In this document: positions 8,669 through 18,478 of the stretch, in pieces
Position numbering within the stretch: the stretch's first letter is position 1
How the letters are laid out: each line of letters opens with the position of its first letter
Source of the DNA: Clostridium sp. E02
GTDB lineage: Bacteria > Bacillota > Clostridia > Lachnospirales > Lachnospiraceae
Reading direction: 5' to 3'
DNA: 64,000 bases
Assembly (NCBI RefSeq): GCF_003833015.1
Contig: NZ_RJLQ01000008.1
Location: forward strand, 109,259 to 173,258
The notes under the pieces: generated by a model
What the model saw: the letters and a program-made list of their open reading frames with translations, nothing else
What the model was told of the DNA's origin: nothing
Database searches by the model: none
Program-made: the position numbers and the translations under genes

Positions 8669-9559
8669 CTAACCTTTTACTGCACCAATTACTACACCTT
8701 TTATAAAGTATTTTTGTACAAATGGATAAATGAATAGAATTGGTAATATGCCAATGACTGCCATTGCCATCCGAACGGAAGATCCAGGTAAATTCATATT
8801 GCCAGTCCCTAATAGATTTGAAGAACCTGATTTTAAAAATTCAATATTATTCATTATTTTAATTAACAGGTTCTGTATGCCAAAAAACTTTGCATCTCTA
8901 ATATAGTACAAACCATTCACCCAGTCATTCCAATAGCACAAACCTGTGAATAAACTAATCGTTGCCACAGTAGGCACAGACAATGGTAAAATGATTCTCC
9001 AAAAGATTCTAAGTTCTGTTGCTCCGTCAATTTGTGCGGATTCAATTAATGCCTCTGGAATATTGTTGGAGTAAAAATTTCGAACTAAAAATACGTTAAA
9101 AGCAGTTACAAAGTAGTTGGGAAATATAAGCGCCCAAACCGTATTTTTAATATGAAATATATTTGACCACATCATATAAGATGCTACAATACCACCATTA
9201 AATAGCATGGTTAAAAATACAAAAAAGGATAATACGTTTTTATACTTAAAGTTTTTTCTAGACATTGGATAAGCTAACATGGCTGTTACTAGCACGCTTC
9301 CAACGGTTCCAGTTATGGTAACAAATAGAGAGATGCCGTAGGCTCGAACTATGGTTTTACCTTGATTGAACATATAGTAATAGGCATCTAAACTCCACGC
9401 CTTCGGAAAATAGGAATATCCGTTGGCTAAAAGGGCCTTTTCATCGGAAAAGGATGCGATTACAATCATTATAATAGGCATTAATGCTATGATTGCTAAT
9501 ATGGTAAGAAACACCGTTCCCAACCTATTGAATTTTATTTCATCTGACATATTTTTCAT
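8669..9559 (-). CDS. CUT1-type sugar ABC transporter permease (LplC/YtcP-like)
   Basis: A 296-residue integral membrane permease with six predicted membrane spans. The EAA loop is EALIESAQIDGATELRIFWRIILP. It is paired with the permease upstream and ends in the VIGAVKG-type tail common to LplC/YtcP proteins. AGGAGGGTGCT precedes the ATG. No ATPase gene is in the operon, which is normal for this group because a shared MsmX-type ATPase is encoded elsewhere. Confidence 0.92.
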   Translation of the reverse strand: MKNMSDEIKFNRLGTVFLTILAIIALMPIIMIVIASFSDEKALLANGYSYFPKAWSLDAYYYMFNQGKTIVRAYGISLFVTITGTVGSVLVTAMLAYPMSRKNFKYKNVLSFFVFLTMLFNGGIVASYMMWSNIFHIKNTVWALIFPNYFVTAFNVFLVRNFYSNNIPEALIESAQIDGATELRIFWRIILPLSVPTVATISLFTGLCYWNDWVNGLYYIRDAKFFGIQNLLIKIMNNIEFLKSGSSNLLGTGNMNLPGSSVRMAMAVIGILPILFIYPFVQKYFIKGVVIGAVKG

Positions 9560-9568
9560 AGCACCCTC

Positions 9569-10495
9569 CTAGAACAATGCATTGTCACTGTCGATTTTAC
9601 GAACAATGGTATTTGCCGAAATAACTAGTATAAATCCAATGACTGACTGGTATAATCCAGCTGCTGCAGACATGCCAACATCATTCAATTCCATTAGACC
9701 ATGATATACATAGGTATCAATCGTCTGCGTAACATCATAGAGTGCACCCGAATCCATTGGCACCTGGTAAAACAAGCCAAAATCGGAATAGAAAATTCGT
9801 CCCACCGACATTAAAGTCAAAATAACGATCGTTGGTTTCAGTAATGGCAATGTAATATTTTTAATCTGCTGAATTTTTGTGGCTCCATCAATTTTGGCGG
9901 CTTCAAATATACTCTTGTCGATTCCAGATATGCTTGCCATATAAATAATTGAGCTATATCCTGCATTTTTCCACAAATAAACTATAATTAAAATTACAGG
10001 CCAATACTTTTTTGTTGTATACCAGGCCACTGGGTCCTGCCCAAGCAATCGAAAGATTGTATTGTTAATAAATCCTGTATCTGAATTCAAAAAAGCATAT
10101 CCGATAAATCCGATAACAACCCAGGACAATACGTTTGGCAAAAGTAATGCAGACTGAAAAAATTTCACTCTGGCTTTTTCTCCAAGCTCACATAATATTA
10201 CGGCTATGAATATAGCTGCTATGGTACCGATCACAATAAAAGCCAAATTATAAAGAAGGGTATTTCTCGTTATGATATATGCATCCTGACTAAATAAATA
10301 TTTGAAATTCTTAAATCCACTCCATTTACTTCCAAATATTCCCTTTACAAAGTCATACTCTTTAAACGCAAGGAAGATTCCAAACATCGGGATATAATTG
10401 TTGATAATTAAGTATAATATTCCTGGTAAAGCGATCAGGAGAAGGGGACCACTTTTCGTGGTTCCCGTATATTTTTTCTTACTTAAAGCTTTCAT
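9569..10495 (-). CDS. CUT1-type sugar ABC transporter permease (LplB/YtcA-like)
   Basis: A 308-residue inner-membrane permease. An N-terminal basic stretch (KALSKKKYTG) precedes the first membrane span. The EAA loop is SIFEAAKIDGATKIQQIKNITLP. It forms a heterodimer with the permease encoded 9 bases downstream. A clear AGGAGGAACC precedes its start. It carries the oligosaccharide delivered by the lipoprotein encoded directly upstream. Confidence 0.92.
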   Translation of the reverse strand: MKALSKKKYTGTTKSGPLLLIALPGILYLIINNYIPMFGIFLAFKEYDFVKGIFGSKWSGFKNFKYLFSQDAYIITRNTLLYNLAFIVIGTIAAIFIAVILCELGEKARVKFFQSALLLPNVLSWVVIGFIGYAFLNSDTGFINNTIFRLLGQDPVAWYTTKKYWPVILIIVYLWKNAGYSSIIYMASISGIDKSIFEAAKIDGATKIQQIKNITLPLLKPTIVILTLMSVGRIFYSDFGLFYQVPMDSGALYDVTQTIDTYVYHGLMELNDVGMSAAAGLYQSVIGFILVISANTIVRKIDSDNALF

Positions 10496-10511
10496 TGGTT
10501 CCTCCTATATC

Positions 10512-12041
10512 CTATTTACTAGCCACCCATTTGTCTAACTGTTCTTGCTTTGCATTGAGAATTTTTTCGTAACCGGATGCATTTAACTTCTCTACAAATT
10601 CAGGAAGTACAGTCGCTGGATCCACACTGCCACAAGACAATCCAGGCAAATATTGACTGATTATATTGCTTACTGCAGTATATTCTGTCTTAACTTCACT
10701 AGAATCAAAGGTGAATCCCATTGCTGGTGATGTCTTTGCTTCTACGTTTTGTGCTTCCTCCCATGCAAGTGACTCTTTGTTTGTTCCAATCATAGGATAC
10801 ATGATGAAATAGTTTCCTAATGTACCGCAACTTAACTGAGCCGTATATGGCACAGATGCGGCGTCTTTCCCTTCTGGATATGACACATAACCGTCTGCAT
10901 CTTTTACATAATCTCTTCCTTCTATTCCATAAATCAAAAGATTTACGATTTCCTCATCTGTAAAAGTTAGATTCATAAATTTTAAAGCTGCCTCAGGAGC
11001 TTTTGATGTAGATGATACCATCCAGCTCACAGAATTGATCGAATCTGTTCCTAAGTATGCTTCTCCAATTTGTACTGCTCCCAAATCCATATTTCCACAT
11101 TGCGCCGCTAAAGATGCCGCTGTATCTTCTTCTGGATAACTATAAGAAGCAATGTAACAAAAGCTATTGCCCGATGACATTAATTCAGTAGCTGTACTGG
11201 TTGTAGTGGCTGCATCCCGCATGATTAAGTTTTCGTTATACCAGGTTCTTGTCAGATCACAAAGATTAGCAAATTCTTCTGTATGATAAAGATCTGTTAC
11301 TGTTGTATCATCACCAAGCAAGACTCCTTTTGGTGCAAACAAATCATCTGTTAAATAATCTACATCTGCTAAGGTTCTACCCATGCCGGAATCCCCTGAT
11401 TGTGCCGGAATCAAAGGGGTCATATCCGGATATTTTGCTTTCACCTGTTTTAATATATCTGTTAATTCATAAATATTCTTTACCTGCGTCATATCAATTC
11501 CCAGTTCATCTGCAATGTCTTGTCTATAAATAATCATGGGTGTAATCGCATATGGTTTATACGTTGGAATCGCATATAAACTTCCATCTTTGGTACATGA
11601 CTTAAGGAATTCATCCCCAATTAATGCCTTAGCCTCTGGAGCATTGCTATCAATAATATCTGTTAAATTATATGCCATATTGCTAGAAACACAGGTATTG
11701 AAATCTCCTATGCTCTGGAATACATCAATTTGATCTCCCCCCTGCAGACCAAGACTAATATTTGAGGAATAATCAAAGATAGATACAGGCATTAACTCTA
11801 CTTCAACACCGATTTTTTCACGTGTTATGGTATTAATAGCCTCCTCCACCGTATCAAGCGTATCCGAATCTGGAATATTGTTAAAAGTGGCATACGAATA
11901 AACGATTTTATCATATTTTTTATTACTTGCTGCGTTAGATTGTATGGTACCCCCTCCATCTTTTGAGCTCCCACAGCCTGCAAGTCCTATCGCCATAGAA
12001 ACGGTTAATAAAGCTACTGTTATTTTTTTTCTTTTATTCAT
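10512..12041 (-). CDS. Extracellular sugar-binding lipoprotein of the ABC importer
   Basis: A 509-residue solute-binding protein of the LplA/YtcQ type. The signal peptide ends in a lipobox (GLAGC), so the mature Cys is lipid-anchored. The body has the SBP_bac_1 pattern (IVYSYATFNNIPDSDT, LYAIPTYKPYAITPMIIYR). The size fits binding proteins for oligosaccharides. It is first in the importer/esterase operon, downstream of the two-component genes and separated from them by a terminator and its own promoter, so it is likely the most highly expressed gene of the set. Confidence 0.92.
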   Translation of the reverse strand: MNKRKKITVALLTVSMAIGLAGCGSSKDGGGTIQSNAASNKKYDKIVYSYATFNNIPDSDTLDTVEEAINTITREKIGVEVELMPVSIFDYSSNISLGLQGGDQIDVFQSIGDFNTCVSSNMAYNLTDIIDSNAPEAKALIGDEFLKSCTKDGSLYAIPTYKPYAITPMIIYRQDIADELGIDMTQVKNIYELTDILKQVKAKYPDMTPLIPAQSGDSGMGRTLADVDYLTDDLFAPKGVLLGDDTTVTDLYHTEEFANLCDLTRTWYNENLIMRDAATTTSTATELMSSGNSFCYIASYSYPEEDTAASLAAQCGNMDLGAVQIGEAYLGTDSINSVSWMVSSTSKAPEAALKFMNLTFTDEEIVNLLIYGIEGRDYVKDADGYVSYPEGKDAASVPYTAQLSCGTLGNYFIMYPMIGTNKESLAWEEAQNVEAKTSPAMGFTFDSSEVKTEYTAVSNIISQYLPGLSCGSVDPATVLPEFVEKLNASGYEKILNAKQEQLDKWVASK

Positions 12042-12069
12042 GTTAAGTCCCCTCCCTTTTTCTACTATT

Positions 12070-12078
12070 ATTATATCA
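12070..12078 (-). promoter_or_regulatory. Extended -10 promoter of the importer operon
   Basis: Minus-strand TGATATAAT has a perfect TATAAT with an upstream TG, about 30 bases before the lipoprotein start. No good -35 is visible, which fits a promoter needing an activator such as the YesN-type regulator upstream. Confidence 0.5.
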
Positions 12079-12173
12079 ATTATTTTTGTTCCTATCTTTT
12101 AAAAATAAGCACTGTTTTTTCGATTTTGAGACATCATTTTGATTTCTTTTCATTCAGGACTTGCTTCTATAAC

Positions 12174-12214
12174 AAAAAAGCAGCTGTTTTATTGTTTCCA
12201 ATAAATCTAACTGC
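12174..12214 (-). terminator. Terminator after the response regulator
   Basis: On the minus strand GCAG and TTTATTG pair with CAATAAA and CTGC around a GAAA loop, followed by TTTTTTG. Confidence 0.7.
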
Positions 12215-12237
12215 TTTTCCTTGCAACTATGAGACTG

Positions 12238-13818
12238 TCACAAATTTCGATATTCTTTTGGGGATACCCCTGTTATCTTCTTAAATAGTGTAGAAAAATA
12301 AGAGAAATTGTCAATTCCTACTTTTTCAGCTACATCCCCCACATTACATACTCCAGATTTTAAAAGTTCCTTTGCCTTTTCTATCCGGTACTCGTTAATG
12401 TAGTCTTTTATGTTCACTCCTGTTTTACGTTTATATAGCTTTGCTAAATAGGAAGGTGTTAAGTAAAACTCCCCTGCAATCTCATTTCTTGTTATCCCTT
12501 CTCTATAGTGTTTATGAATAAAATCATTGATTTTATCAATAATGGTTACGGACTTGGCGATCTCTTCCTCATACTCAAAAGTTTTCCCTAGAAGGTAATT
12601 GACCCACCTTATCATGTCCACGGTAGACTCTATCGCCTGGTCAGACATTTTAATGGACAATGTGTCATGGAATAACTTCGTTGCCTGAATTCCCTGCTTC
12701 ATTAAATCTGCATATACGACCTGGACAATTTCTTGTTGCATAAGATAAAGAGAATGCTTATTTAAGTTATTATATGCAGACAATTCAATAAAAATATTTT
12801 TGAAGTAATGCAAAACCTTAGCTTTTTCTTTTTTTTCTACCAAATCAACCAGCTTCTCTAGATTAATAATCTGGATTTTGTTATCCGTCGGAAATTCCAC
12901 TTCATTTTCTAAAAACACTTTTCCAAAGTGGCTCACATAATAGCTAAAAAGCTGCTCCAAATCCACTGCAACTTTAGGCAGTTCCATAATATCATAAAAA
13001 TTACTGATACAGCAAGTAAGCGTTCCCTTAAAATAATACTTGCACATAGCAATCAACTTATTACAGCCTTCTCGAAGTTTTTCCTGGCTTGTTCCCTGGG
13101 ATACGGTGATGAAGTTTAAAGTACTTCCTGCATATAGCTTTACTACACTTTCATTTTCTACTTCCCCCATCAATAACTCCGAATGGAACCCTTCTAATAT
13201 AAACTCAAAGACACTTTTCCCAAAACGCTCTATATCCGCATCAATATTGCTCAGCTTCGAAAAAACCAGTGTATATGCTACATCCGTTGCAATGTTTAAA
13301 TGTCTGTCTTCTATCTCATGTCTTAAATGATTTCTATTACTAAAGTCACCCTCTATTACCCTTTTCCAAAAATCAATTTTCATGAGTCTAAGATTTTTTT
13401 CCATCCATATTCCATACTCGCTGCTTATCTTTAAATTTCGCTCATCCACTAATTTATCGACTATTTTGCGTAAGGTCATTTCCATAATATCAATATCAAA
13501 TGGCTTGGTTAAATACGCTGCAACTTTCAATTGGATGGCATCTGCCGCATAAGAAAAGCTTTCATGACAAGTCAATAATAAGAATTCCGAATCTATCTTT
13601 TTCTTTCTTACCCACTTTAGTAAATCCAATCCACTTTCTTTTGGCATCTCTATATCACTGATTATAATATCTACCTTTTTTTCCTCTAATATCTTTTTTC
13701 CTCCTGATACGTTATATGCAATATACACTAGATCGATCCCTAGTTTGTCCCATTTCGTAGAATCTTTTATTACGTCGACTGTAGCCACATCGTCATCTAC
13801 AATTAGTACATTTATCAT
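12238..13818 (-). CDS. YesN-type AraC-family response regulator
   Basis: A 526-residue regulator. The N-terminal receiver domain has the acidic pair VDDD, phospho-acceptor Asp in IIISDIEMPKESG (about residue 56) and the Lys of YLTKPFD. A long middle region follows, then two AraC helix-turn-helix motifs at the C terminus (TRNEIAGEFYLTPSYLAKLYKRKTG and VGDVAEKVGIDNFSYFSTLFKK regions). Its gene lies 24 bases after the sensor kinase. It probably activates the importer operon immediately downstream. Confidence 0.92.
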   Translation of the reverse strand: MINVLIVDDDVATVDVIKDSTKWDKLGIDLVYIAYNVSGGKKILEEKKVDIIISDIEMPKESGLDLLKWVRKKKIDSEFLLLTCHESFSYAADAIQLKVAAYLTKPFDIDIMEMTLRKIVDKLVDERNLKISSEYGIWMEKNLRLMKIDFWKRVIEGDFSNRNHLRHEIEDRHLNIATDVAYTLVFSKLSNIDADIERFGKSVFEFILEGFHSELLMGEVENESVVKLYAGSTLNFITVSQGTSQEKLREGCNKLIAMCKYYFKGTLTCCISNFYDIMELPKVAVDLEQLFSYYVSHFGKVFLENEVEFPTDNKIQIINLEKLVDLVEKKEKAKVLHYFKNIFIELSAYNNLNKHSLYLMQQEIVQVVYADLMKQGIQATKLFHDTLSIKMSDQAIESTVDMIRWVNYLLGKTFEYEEEIAKSVTIIDKINDFIHKHYREGITRNEIAGEFYLTPSYLAKLYKRKTGVNIKDYINEYRIEKAKELLKSGVCNVGDVAEKVGIDNFSYFSTLFKKITGVSPKEYRNL

Positions 13819-13842
13819 TTTTAATCCTTTCTCACACCTAGA

Positions 13843-15552
13843 TCAGAATTGTTCAACTTTTCGTTCATGCTTCACTTTTTGGGGGACATAGATTTTATTT
13901 AAGCAGCCATGAGGCGTAATATTCTCAAGAACAACCAGTCCACTTCTGTCATACATGAGTTCCATCATACTTTTAATCCCCCACAATCCAATCCTTGTTC
14001 CTTTATCCGTCGTCTTTCTTGTAACACCATTCATGTAGTCAAGTACTTCCTTGGGATATCCTTTTCCATCGTCTTCAATTTCTATTAAAAGCATTTCTTC
14101 ATTATCAAACGTTTGCTTACTGATTTTTATTAAAATCGTCAATGTCTCCTCTATGGAAACTGCATATTTATACTCATTTTCAATAAACGTATGAATTAGC
14201 ATCTGAGGGATTTTCCATCCTTCTAGTTCTGAGGGCAGATCAATTAAATAAAAAATACAATCGGAATATTTGAGTTCCTGCATTTCAAAGTAATTTATGA
14301 TATGCCTGATTTCTTCTTGTACTGTAACAGTATGAAATCCAGCCCGAAACATATATCTGATATTTCTAGATAGCGAATTGATGTATTGCCGGATTTCTTC
14401 GTTCTTCTTCTGACTACTTAAACTGGAAATTGTAGTTAAAGCATTTAAGAAAAAATGTGGTTTTAGCTGCAGGCGAATACTGTATAATTCCATCTCCTGC
14501 AATTCAATTTTCTTTTCGTAGCTTTGTATTTTTAATCCCACTATTTCATCGATCATTTGATTGGAAGTATCTTTAAGCATTTGAAATTCTCTTGTGCTGA
14601 ATTGCGCTGTTATACGATTGTTATATTCCCCATCTTTAATTCTTCGCATGTCATGATTCATGATATTCATTGGCGTGGCGATTTCTTTTTTTGTATATTT
14701 TAAAAGGAATAATATAAATAGAAACGTGCTAAGGGATACAATGATCACTAAAATCATACTTGAATGTGTCTGCAAAAAGAGATCATATTTGCTTTTAAAG
14801 CAATACATAGTAAGTTGATTTTCTACAATACTTTTATGAATGCTATAATAATTATTGCTGTTTATCTCCACAATATTATGTCCCGCAAGAATATCTTTTG
14901 TTTCATTTCCCCATATCTTACCAATAGATCCAGCCTTATTCACAAGCAGCATAGAGCGATTTCCGTTCTCTTCTTCCCTAAGAGCCGTCAATAGATTATT
15001 GGAATTCACATAGACTGCAATTGCCTGATCACTGGTTTTCATTATTTTATACAAATATGTTTTATCATATAGTTTCACAAAGTTCCAGACATTACTTTCT
15101 ATTGTTTTGTCCTCAATTGACTTAGCAGTATACTCTCTCAATTTTTCCTTCTGATCGTATGCCACACTTGATCGAACCACATCAAGGCAAGTTCCATTAT
15201 TTTTTTCAAACATGATGATAGCATCTGCCACATTATTATTCGCAAATAAAATTTTCAGATAGCTATGTAACGATATTCCTGCTAGACTTCTCTCATTTTC
15301 ATTCCTACTTTTTATCTTGGCTATCTCTACTTTTTGGGATGCGATACTTTTTAATAATCCATTTAAATCAGAAATGCTATTATCAAATTCATTGCTATAT
15401 ATTGTTAAGAAGGCATTCGAGGATTCTTTTATTTCATTCTTTAATATTTCAAATGAAGAAATCATAAATATCCCGATGACTGCAAGAATTAGACCTGTTA
15501 ATGCGATCAGGTATTGTAAAAATATACGAATAAATGATTTTTTTTCTACCAT
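13843..15552 (-). CDS. YesM-type sensor histidine kinase
   Basis: A 569-residue membrane sensor. One membrane span is near the N terminus and one near residue 265, flanking an extracellular sensor domain, followed by a HAMP linker. The His_kinase box is LQLKPHFFLNAL (phospho-His) and the ATPase domain has FIENEYKYAV and IEDDGKGYP. The ATG at 15552 is preferred to an in-frame TTG four codons upstream because GGGAGG sits between them. It pairs with the YesN regulator. Such pairs usually sense the binding lipoprotein or its oligosaccharide outside the cell. Confidence 0.92.
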   Translation of the reverse strand: MVEKKSFIRIFLQYLIALTGLILAVIGIFMISSFEILKNEIKESSNAFLTIYSNEFDNSISDLNGLLKSIASQKVEIAKIKSRNENERSLAGISLHSYLKILFANNNVADAIIMFEKNNGTCLDVVRSSVAYDQKEKLREYTAKSIEDKTIESNVWNFVKLYDKTYLYKIMKTSDQAIAVYVNSNNLLTALREEENGNRSMLLVNKAGSIGKIWGNETKDILAGHNIVEINSNNYYSIHKSIVENQLTMYCFKSKYDLFLQTHSSMILVIIVSLSTFLFILFLLKYTKKEIATPMNIMNHDMRRIKDGEYNNRITAQFSTREFQMLKDTSNQMIDEIVGLKIQSYEKKIELQEMELYSIRLQLKPHFFLNALTTISSLSSQKKNEEIRQYINSLSRNIRYMFRAGFHTVTVQEEIRHIINYFEMQELKYSDCIFYLIDLPSELEGWKIPQMLIHTFIENEYKYAVSIEETLTILIKISKQTFDNEEMLLIEIEDDGKGYPKEVLDYMNGVTRKTTDKGTRIGLWGIKSMMELMYDRSGLVVLENITPHGCLNKIYVPQKVKHERKVEQF

Positions 15553-15657
15553 TTTGCCTCCCAAACATATATTATTTATATATTCTTTATTTTAGCATAT
15601 ATTTTCCCTATTTACTATTTGTAAAAAAGCAGGAAACGATACTCCAAAAATGAAATC

Positions 15658-15707
15658 AAAAAGAGACCAAGTTAATGGGCACTATTTCCACTACTCAGTC
15701 TCTTTTT
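15658..15707 (-). terminator. Terminator of the lactate operon
   Basis: A 10-bp stem, AAAAAGAGAC paired with GTCTCTTTTT, encloses about 30 bases and ends in a T run on the minus strand, downstream of the racemase gene. Confidence 0.7.
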
Positions 15708-15743
15708 ATACTTTTATACAGTCTAACATACTGTCGTTTTCTT

Positions 15744-17018
15744 TTACTTCACTACAACGCTCACTCCATCAGGAATTACCGTTATGTCCGCGTCCACACC
15801 TTTTATCTGAAACGCTCTCTTAAGCGCTTCGTCAAACGTAAATGCATGCTGCATATGCATTCTCTTTATCATCTCTGGGTCACATAGGTCTGAAACAAGT
15901 ATGACCGTATGTTTATGGAGGATACGGGCAAGTATCTGAAATTCCCATTGATCCGGTATTGTTTCCGTTCTTCCTGTTTTCATAACACGATGAAGCACTT
16001 CTTCCGGGCTACCTGCATTGGCCATAGTTTCATAAAAGGATTGACCTCCATGCCCATCATTGCAGGCAGACACCATGATTATAACCCCGCCATCCTTGCA
16101 GGCTGCTTCTGCCGCAGTCATGCCTTTTACAGATTGGTATACATTCTGATCCAGAGGATATCCTCCATTCGAGGTTATGGTAATATCCGCTTTTACTGCC
16201 TTCACCGAAGCAAGTTTCATAACAAATTGACAGCCTTCTGCGTGAGCCAGCTCACTATCTCCTGCAAAAGCATTGATTATGTTCTTCTCACTGTCGATTA
16301 CAACATTAAATATGAAAGCCAGCTTTGCCTGCCTGGCTGCATAAAGCATATCCTTATGGATGGGATTGTTTTTTATAACTCCCGTCCTGGCAAATTCGCT
16401 TGCTATAAATTCAGAGCAATGGTTGGCCATCACTGTTTTCGCTGATGCGACTCCTGGAAGAACACTCTTTCTCCCCCCTGAGAAACCTGCAAAAAAATGA
16501 GGCTCTATAAATCCTTCTGAAATCAATAATTCTGTCTCCATAACCAGCTTATTAAGCCACAGTTCACCGCCAGAAGGCAGCGTTCCAACTCTTACAACGC
16601 TGTTTTCATCCTCTGACAAATGGTTGATGATCACTTCATGATCTACAATTTCATGACCAAACTTCTGAATCATCTCTTCTGTGGTATCAGGTCTGTGAAA
16701 ACCGGTTGCAATTAATATTTTAATTTTAATTGCTGGGTTTGCCTTTCGAATTCTCTTAAGCAGTATTGGCATTGTTACTTTACTTGGTACAGGTCTTGTA
16801 TGATCACTGGTTATGATCACCATGTTTTTCTTGCCCTGTACCAGTTCTTCCAGAGGAACGCTTCCTATTGGATGATCCAGGGCTCTATTTACGATCTCCT
16901 CCTGGCTGCACTCCGCCTGATACGTATGTGCTTTTGATTCTAGTATTGCAGCCAAATTATGATCTGGTATGTAAACTTCTAACCGTTTATTGGAATACGG
17001 TATCTTGATTTTGGCCAT
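15744..17018 (-). CDS. larA: Nickel-dependent lactate racemase (LarA family)
   Basis: A 424-residue cytoplasmic racemase. LarA uses a nickel-pincer nucleotide cofactor bound to a Lys. The residues described for Lactobacillus plantarum LarA fall at the same numbers here: His108 (GFHRP), His174 and Lys184 (EPHFFAGFSGGRKS) and His200 (MANHCSEF). It is last in the etfB-etfA-lactate dehydrogenase operon, which supports lactate interconversion, although LarA homologs can act on other 2-hydroxyacids. The cofactor genes larB, larC and larE are not in this window. Confidence 0.9.
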   Translation of the reverse strand: MAKIKIPYSNKRLEVYIPDHNLAAILESKAHTYQAECSQEEIVNRALDHPIGSVPLEELVQGKKNMVIITSDHTRPVPSKVTMPILLKRIRKANPAIKIKILIATGFHRPDTTEEMIQKFGHEIVDHEVIINHLSEDENSVVRVGTLPSGGELWLNKLVMETELLISEGFIEPHFFAGFSGGRKSVLPGVASAKTVMANHCSEFIASEFARTGVIKNNPIHKDMLYAARQAKLAFIFNVVIDSEKNIINAFAGDSELAHAEGCQFVMKLASVKAVKADITITSNGGYPLDQNVYQSVKGMTAAEAACKDGGVIIMVSACNDGHGGQSFYETMANAGSPEEVLHRVMKTGRTETIPDQWEFQILARILHKHTVILVSDLCDPEMIKRMHMQHAFTFDEALKRAFQIKGVDADITVIPDGVSVVVK

Positions 17019-17044
17019 AAGATTTTCTCACCTCATCTGACTTT

Positions 17045-18442
17045 TTACTGAAAAATCTTTCCTGGATTTAATATATTTTTGGAATCAAACGCTAGCTTTA
17101 TATTTTTCATCAGTTCCACATACTCCGGGCTGTATTGCTCTAGCATATACGCTTTCTTGGCAAAACCAATTCCATGTTCTCCGGATACCAGGCCATTTAG
17201 TTCCCTTGATTTGCTGTACATTGCTTCAAATACTTCCGACAGTTTCTTCTTCCACGCTTCCTCTAAAAGTTCATCCTTTAATACATACACATGCAGATTT
17301 CCATCCCCTGCATGACCGAAGCTTCTGATTCTTACCTGAAATCTCGTTTGAAGTTCATCTGTATATTTAATAAATTCAGCAATTCTATTTCTAGGTACCA
17401 CAACATCGCATTCATCCATATCGGTTGTTGATGCTTTCACCGCTTCCAAAAACGCTCCTCTCGCAGACCAGACAGCGTCTTTTCTTTCATCTGTATCAAC
17501 AATAAAGACATCGACAGCTCCTTCTTTCAGGCAAATATCCGCTACTTTTTCATATGCATGTTCGATCTCTTCCCTGCTGTTACCGTCAAAAGTTAATAAA
17601 AGATATGCGTCAGAAGAATTGTCAGGGAATTTCTTTCCGAGGTACTCCTCGGCTGCCAGAATCACTTCTCTTTGCATGAATTCTATGGCAGTTGGGGCCG
17701 CTTTTGATTTTACGATCTTTGGAACGGTACTGATTGCCATATCCAGAGTGGGGAAGGGGATTAACAAAGATATTGCTTTTTTGGGCAAAGGAACTAGCTT
17801 TAAAATGGCCTTTGTTACAATTCCAAGCGTACCCTCTGATCCACATATCAGGTCTTTTATGCTGTAACCGGTGGAGTTTTTTACTACTTTCCCTCCAACT
17901 TCTAAGATATCCCCGTTAGGCAGCACAACTTCCAGTCCTCTCACGTAATCTCTGGTAACTCCATACTTAACCGCTCTCATTCCACCTGCATTTGTATTGA
18001 TGTTACCGGCAATTGTGGCTGATTTTTCACCTGGATCAGGAGGATAAAAAAGATCATGTTCTTCTACAAATTCACTGATTTCCATTAGTAAAACACCTGG
18101 TTCCAGAGTCAGGGTTAAGTTTTCTTCATCGATTTCCAGTATTCGATTCATTTTGGACATATTTATCATAATTCCACCGTGAACAGGGACGGAGGCACCC
18201 ACCAATCCGGTTCCTGATCCTCTGGCTACAACAGGGATGGTATGGTCATAGGCATATTTCATGATCTTAGATACTTCTTCTGCGTTTAAAACTTCCACTA
18301 ATACATCCGGCATTCGACTGATTCCACCCATTTCATCATGACTGAAATCATCATTTATTTCGTCCATGGTAAATACTCTCTCCCTGCCTAATACAGATAC
18401 CAGATATGCAACATCTTTGGCATCGATTTTTTTGTAATCCAT
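17045..18442 (-). CDS. lctD: FAD-linked D-lactate/glycolate-type dehydrogenase (LctD/GlcD)
   Basis: A 465-residue flavoprotein. The N-terminal FAD_binding_4 domain has [18 protein letters not shown] and [14 protein letters not shown]. The C-terminal FAD-oxidase domain has [13 protein letters not shown] and [14 protein letters not shown]. In Acetobacterium woodii the equivalent protein forms a complex with EtfAB, which couples lactate oxidation by NAD+ to oxidation of reduced ferredoxin. Its position directly after etfB and etfA supports that role. Reaction and gene symbol are assigned by context. Confidence 0.88.
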   Translation of the reverse strand: MDYKKIDAKDVAYLVSVLGRERVFTMDEINDDFSHDEMGGISRMPDVLVEVLNAEEVSKIMKYAYDHTIPVVARGSGTGLVGASVPVHGGIMINMSKMNRILEIDEENLTLTLEPGVLLMEISEFVEEHDLFYPPDPGEKSATIAGNINTNAGGMRAVKYGVTRDYVRGLEVVLPNGDILEVGGKVVKNSTGYSIKDLICGSEGTLGIVTKAILKLVPLPKKAISLLIPFPTLDMAISTVPKIVKSKAAPTAIEFMQREVILAAEEYLGKKFPDNSSDAYLLLTFDGNSREEIEHAYEKVADICLKEGAVDVFIVDTDERKDAVWSARGAFLEAVKASTTDMDECDVVVPRNRIAEFIKYTDELQTRFQVRIRSFGHAGDGNLHVYVLKDELLEEAWKKKLSEVFEAMYSKSRELNGLVSGEHGIGFAKKAYMLEQYSPEYVELMKNIKLAFDSKNILNPGKIFQ

Positions 18443-18478
18443 ACAATCATTCCCTCCTTAATTTGGAATTTAAACTTT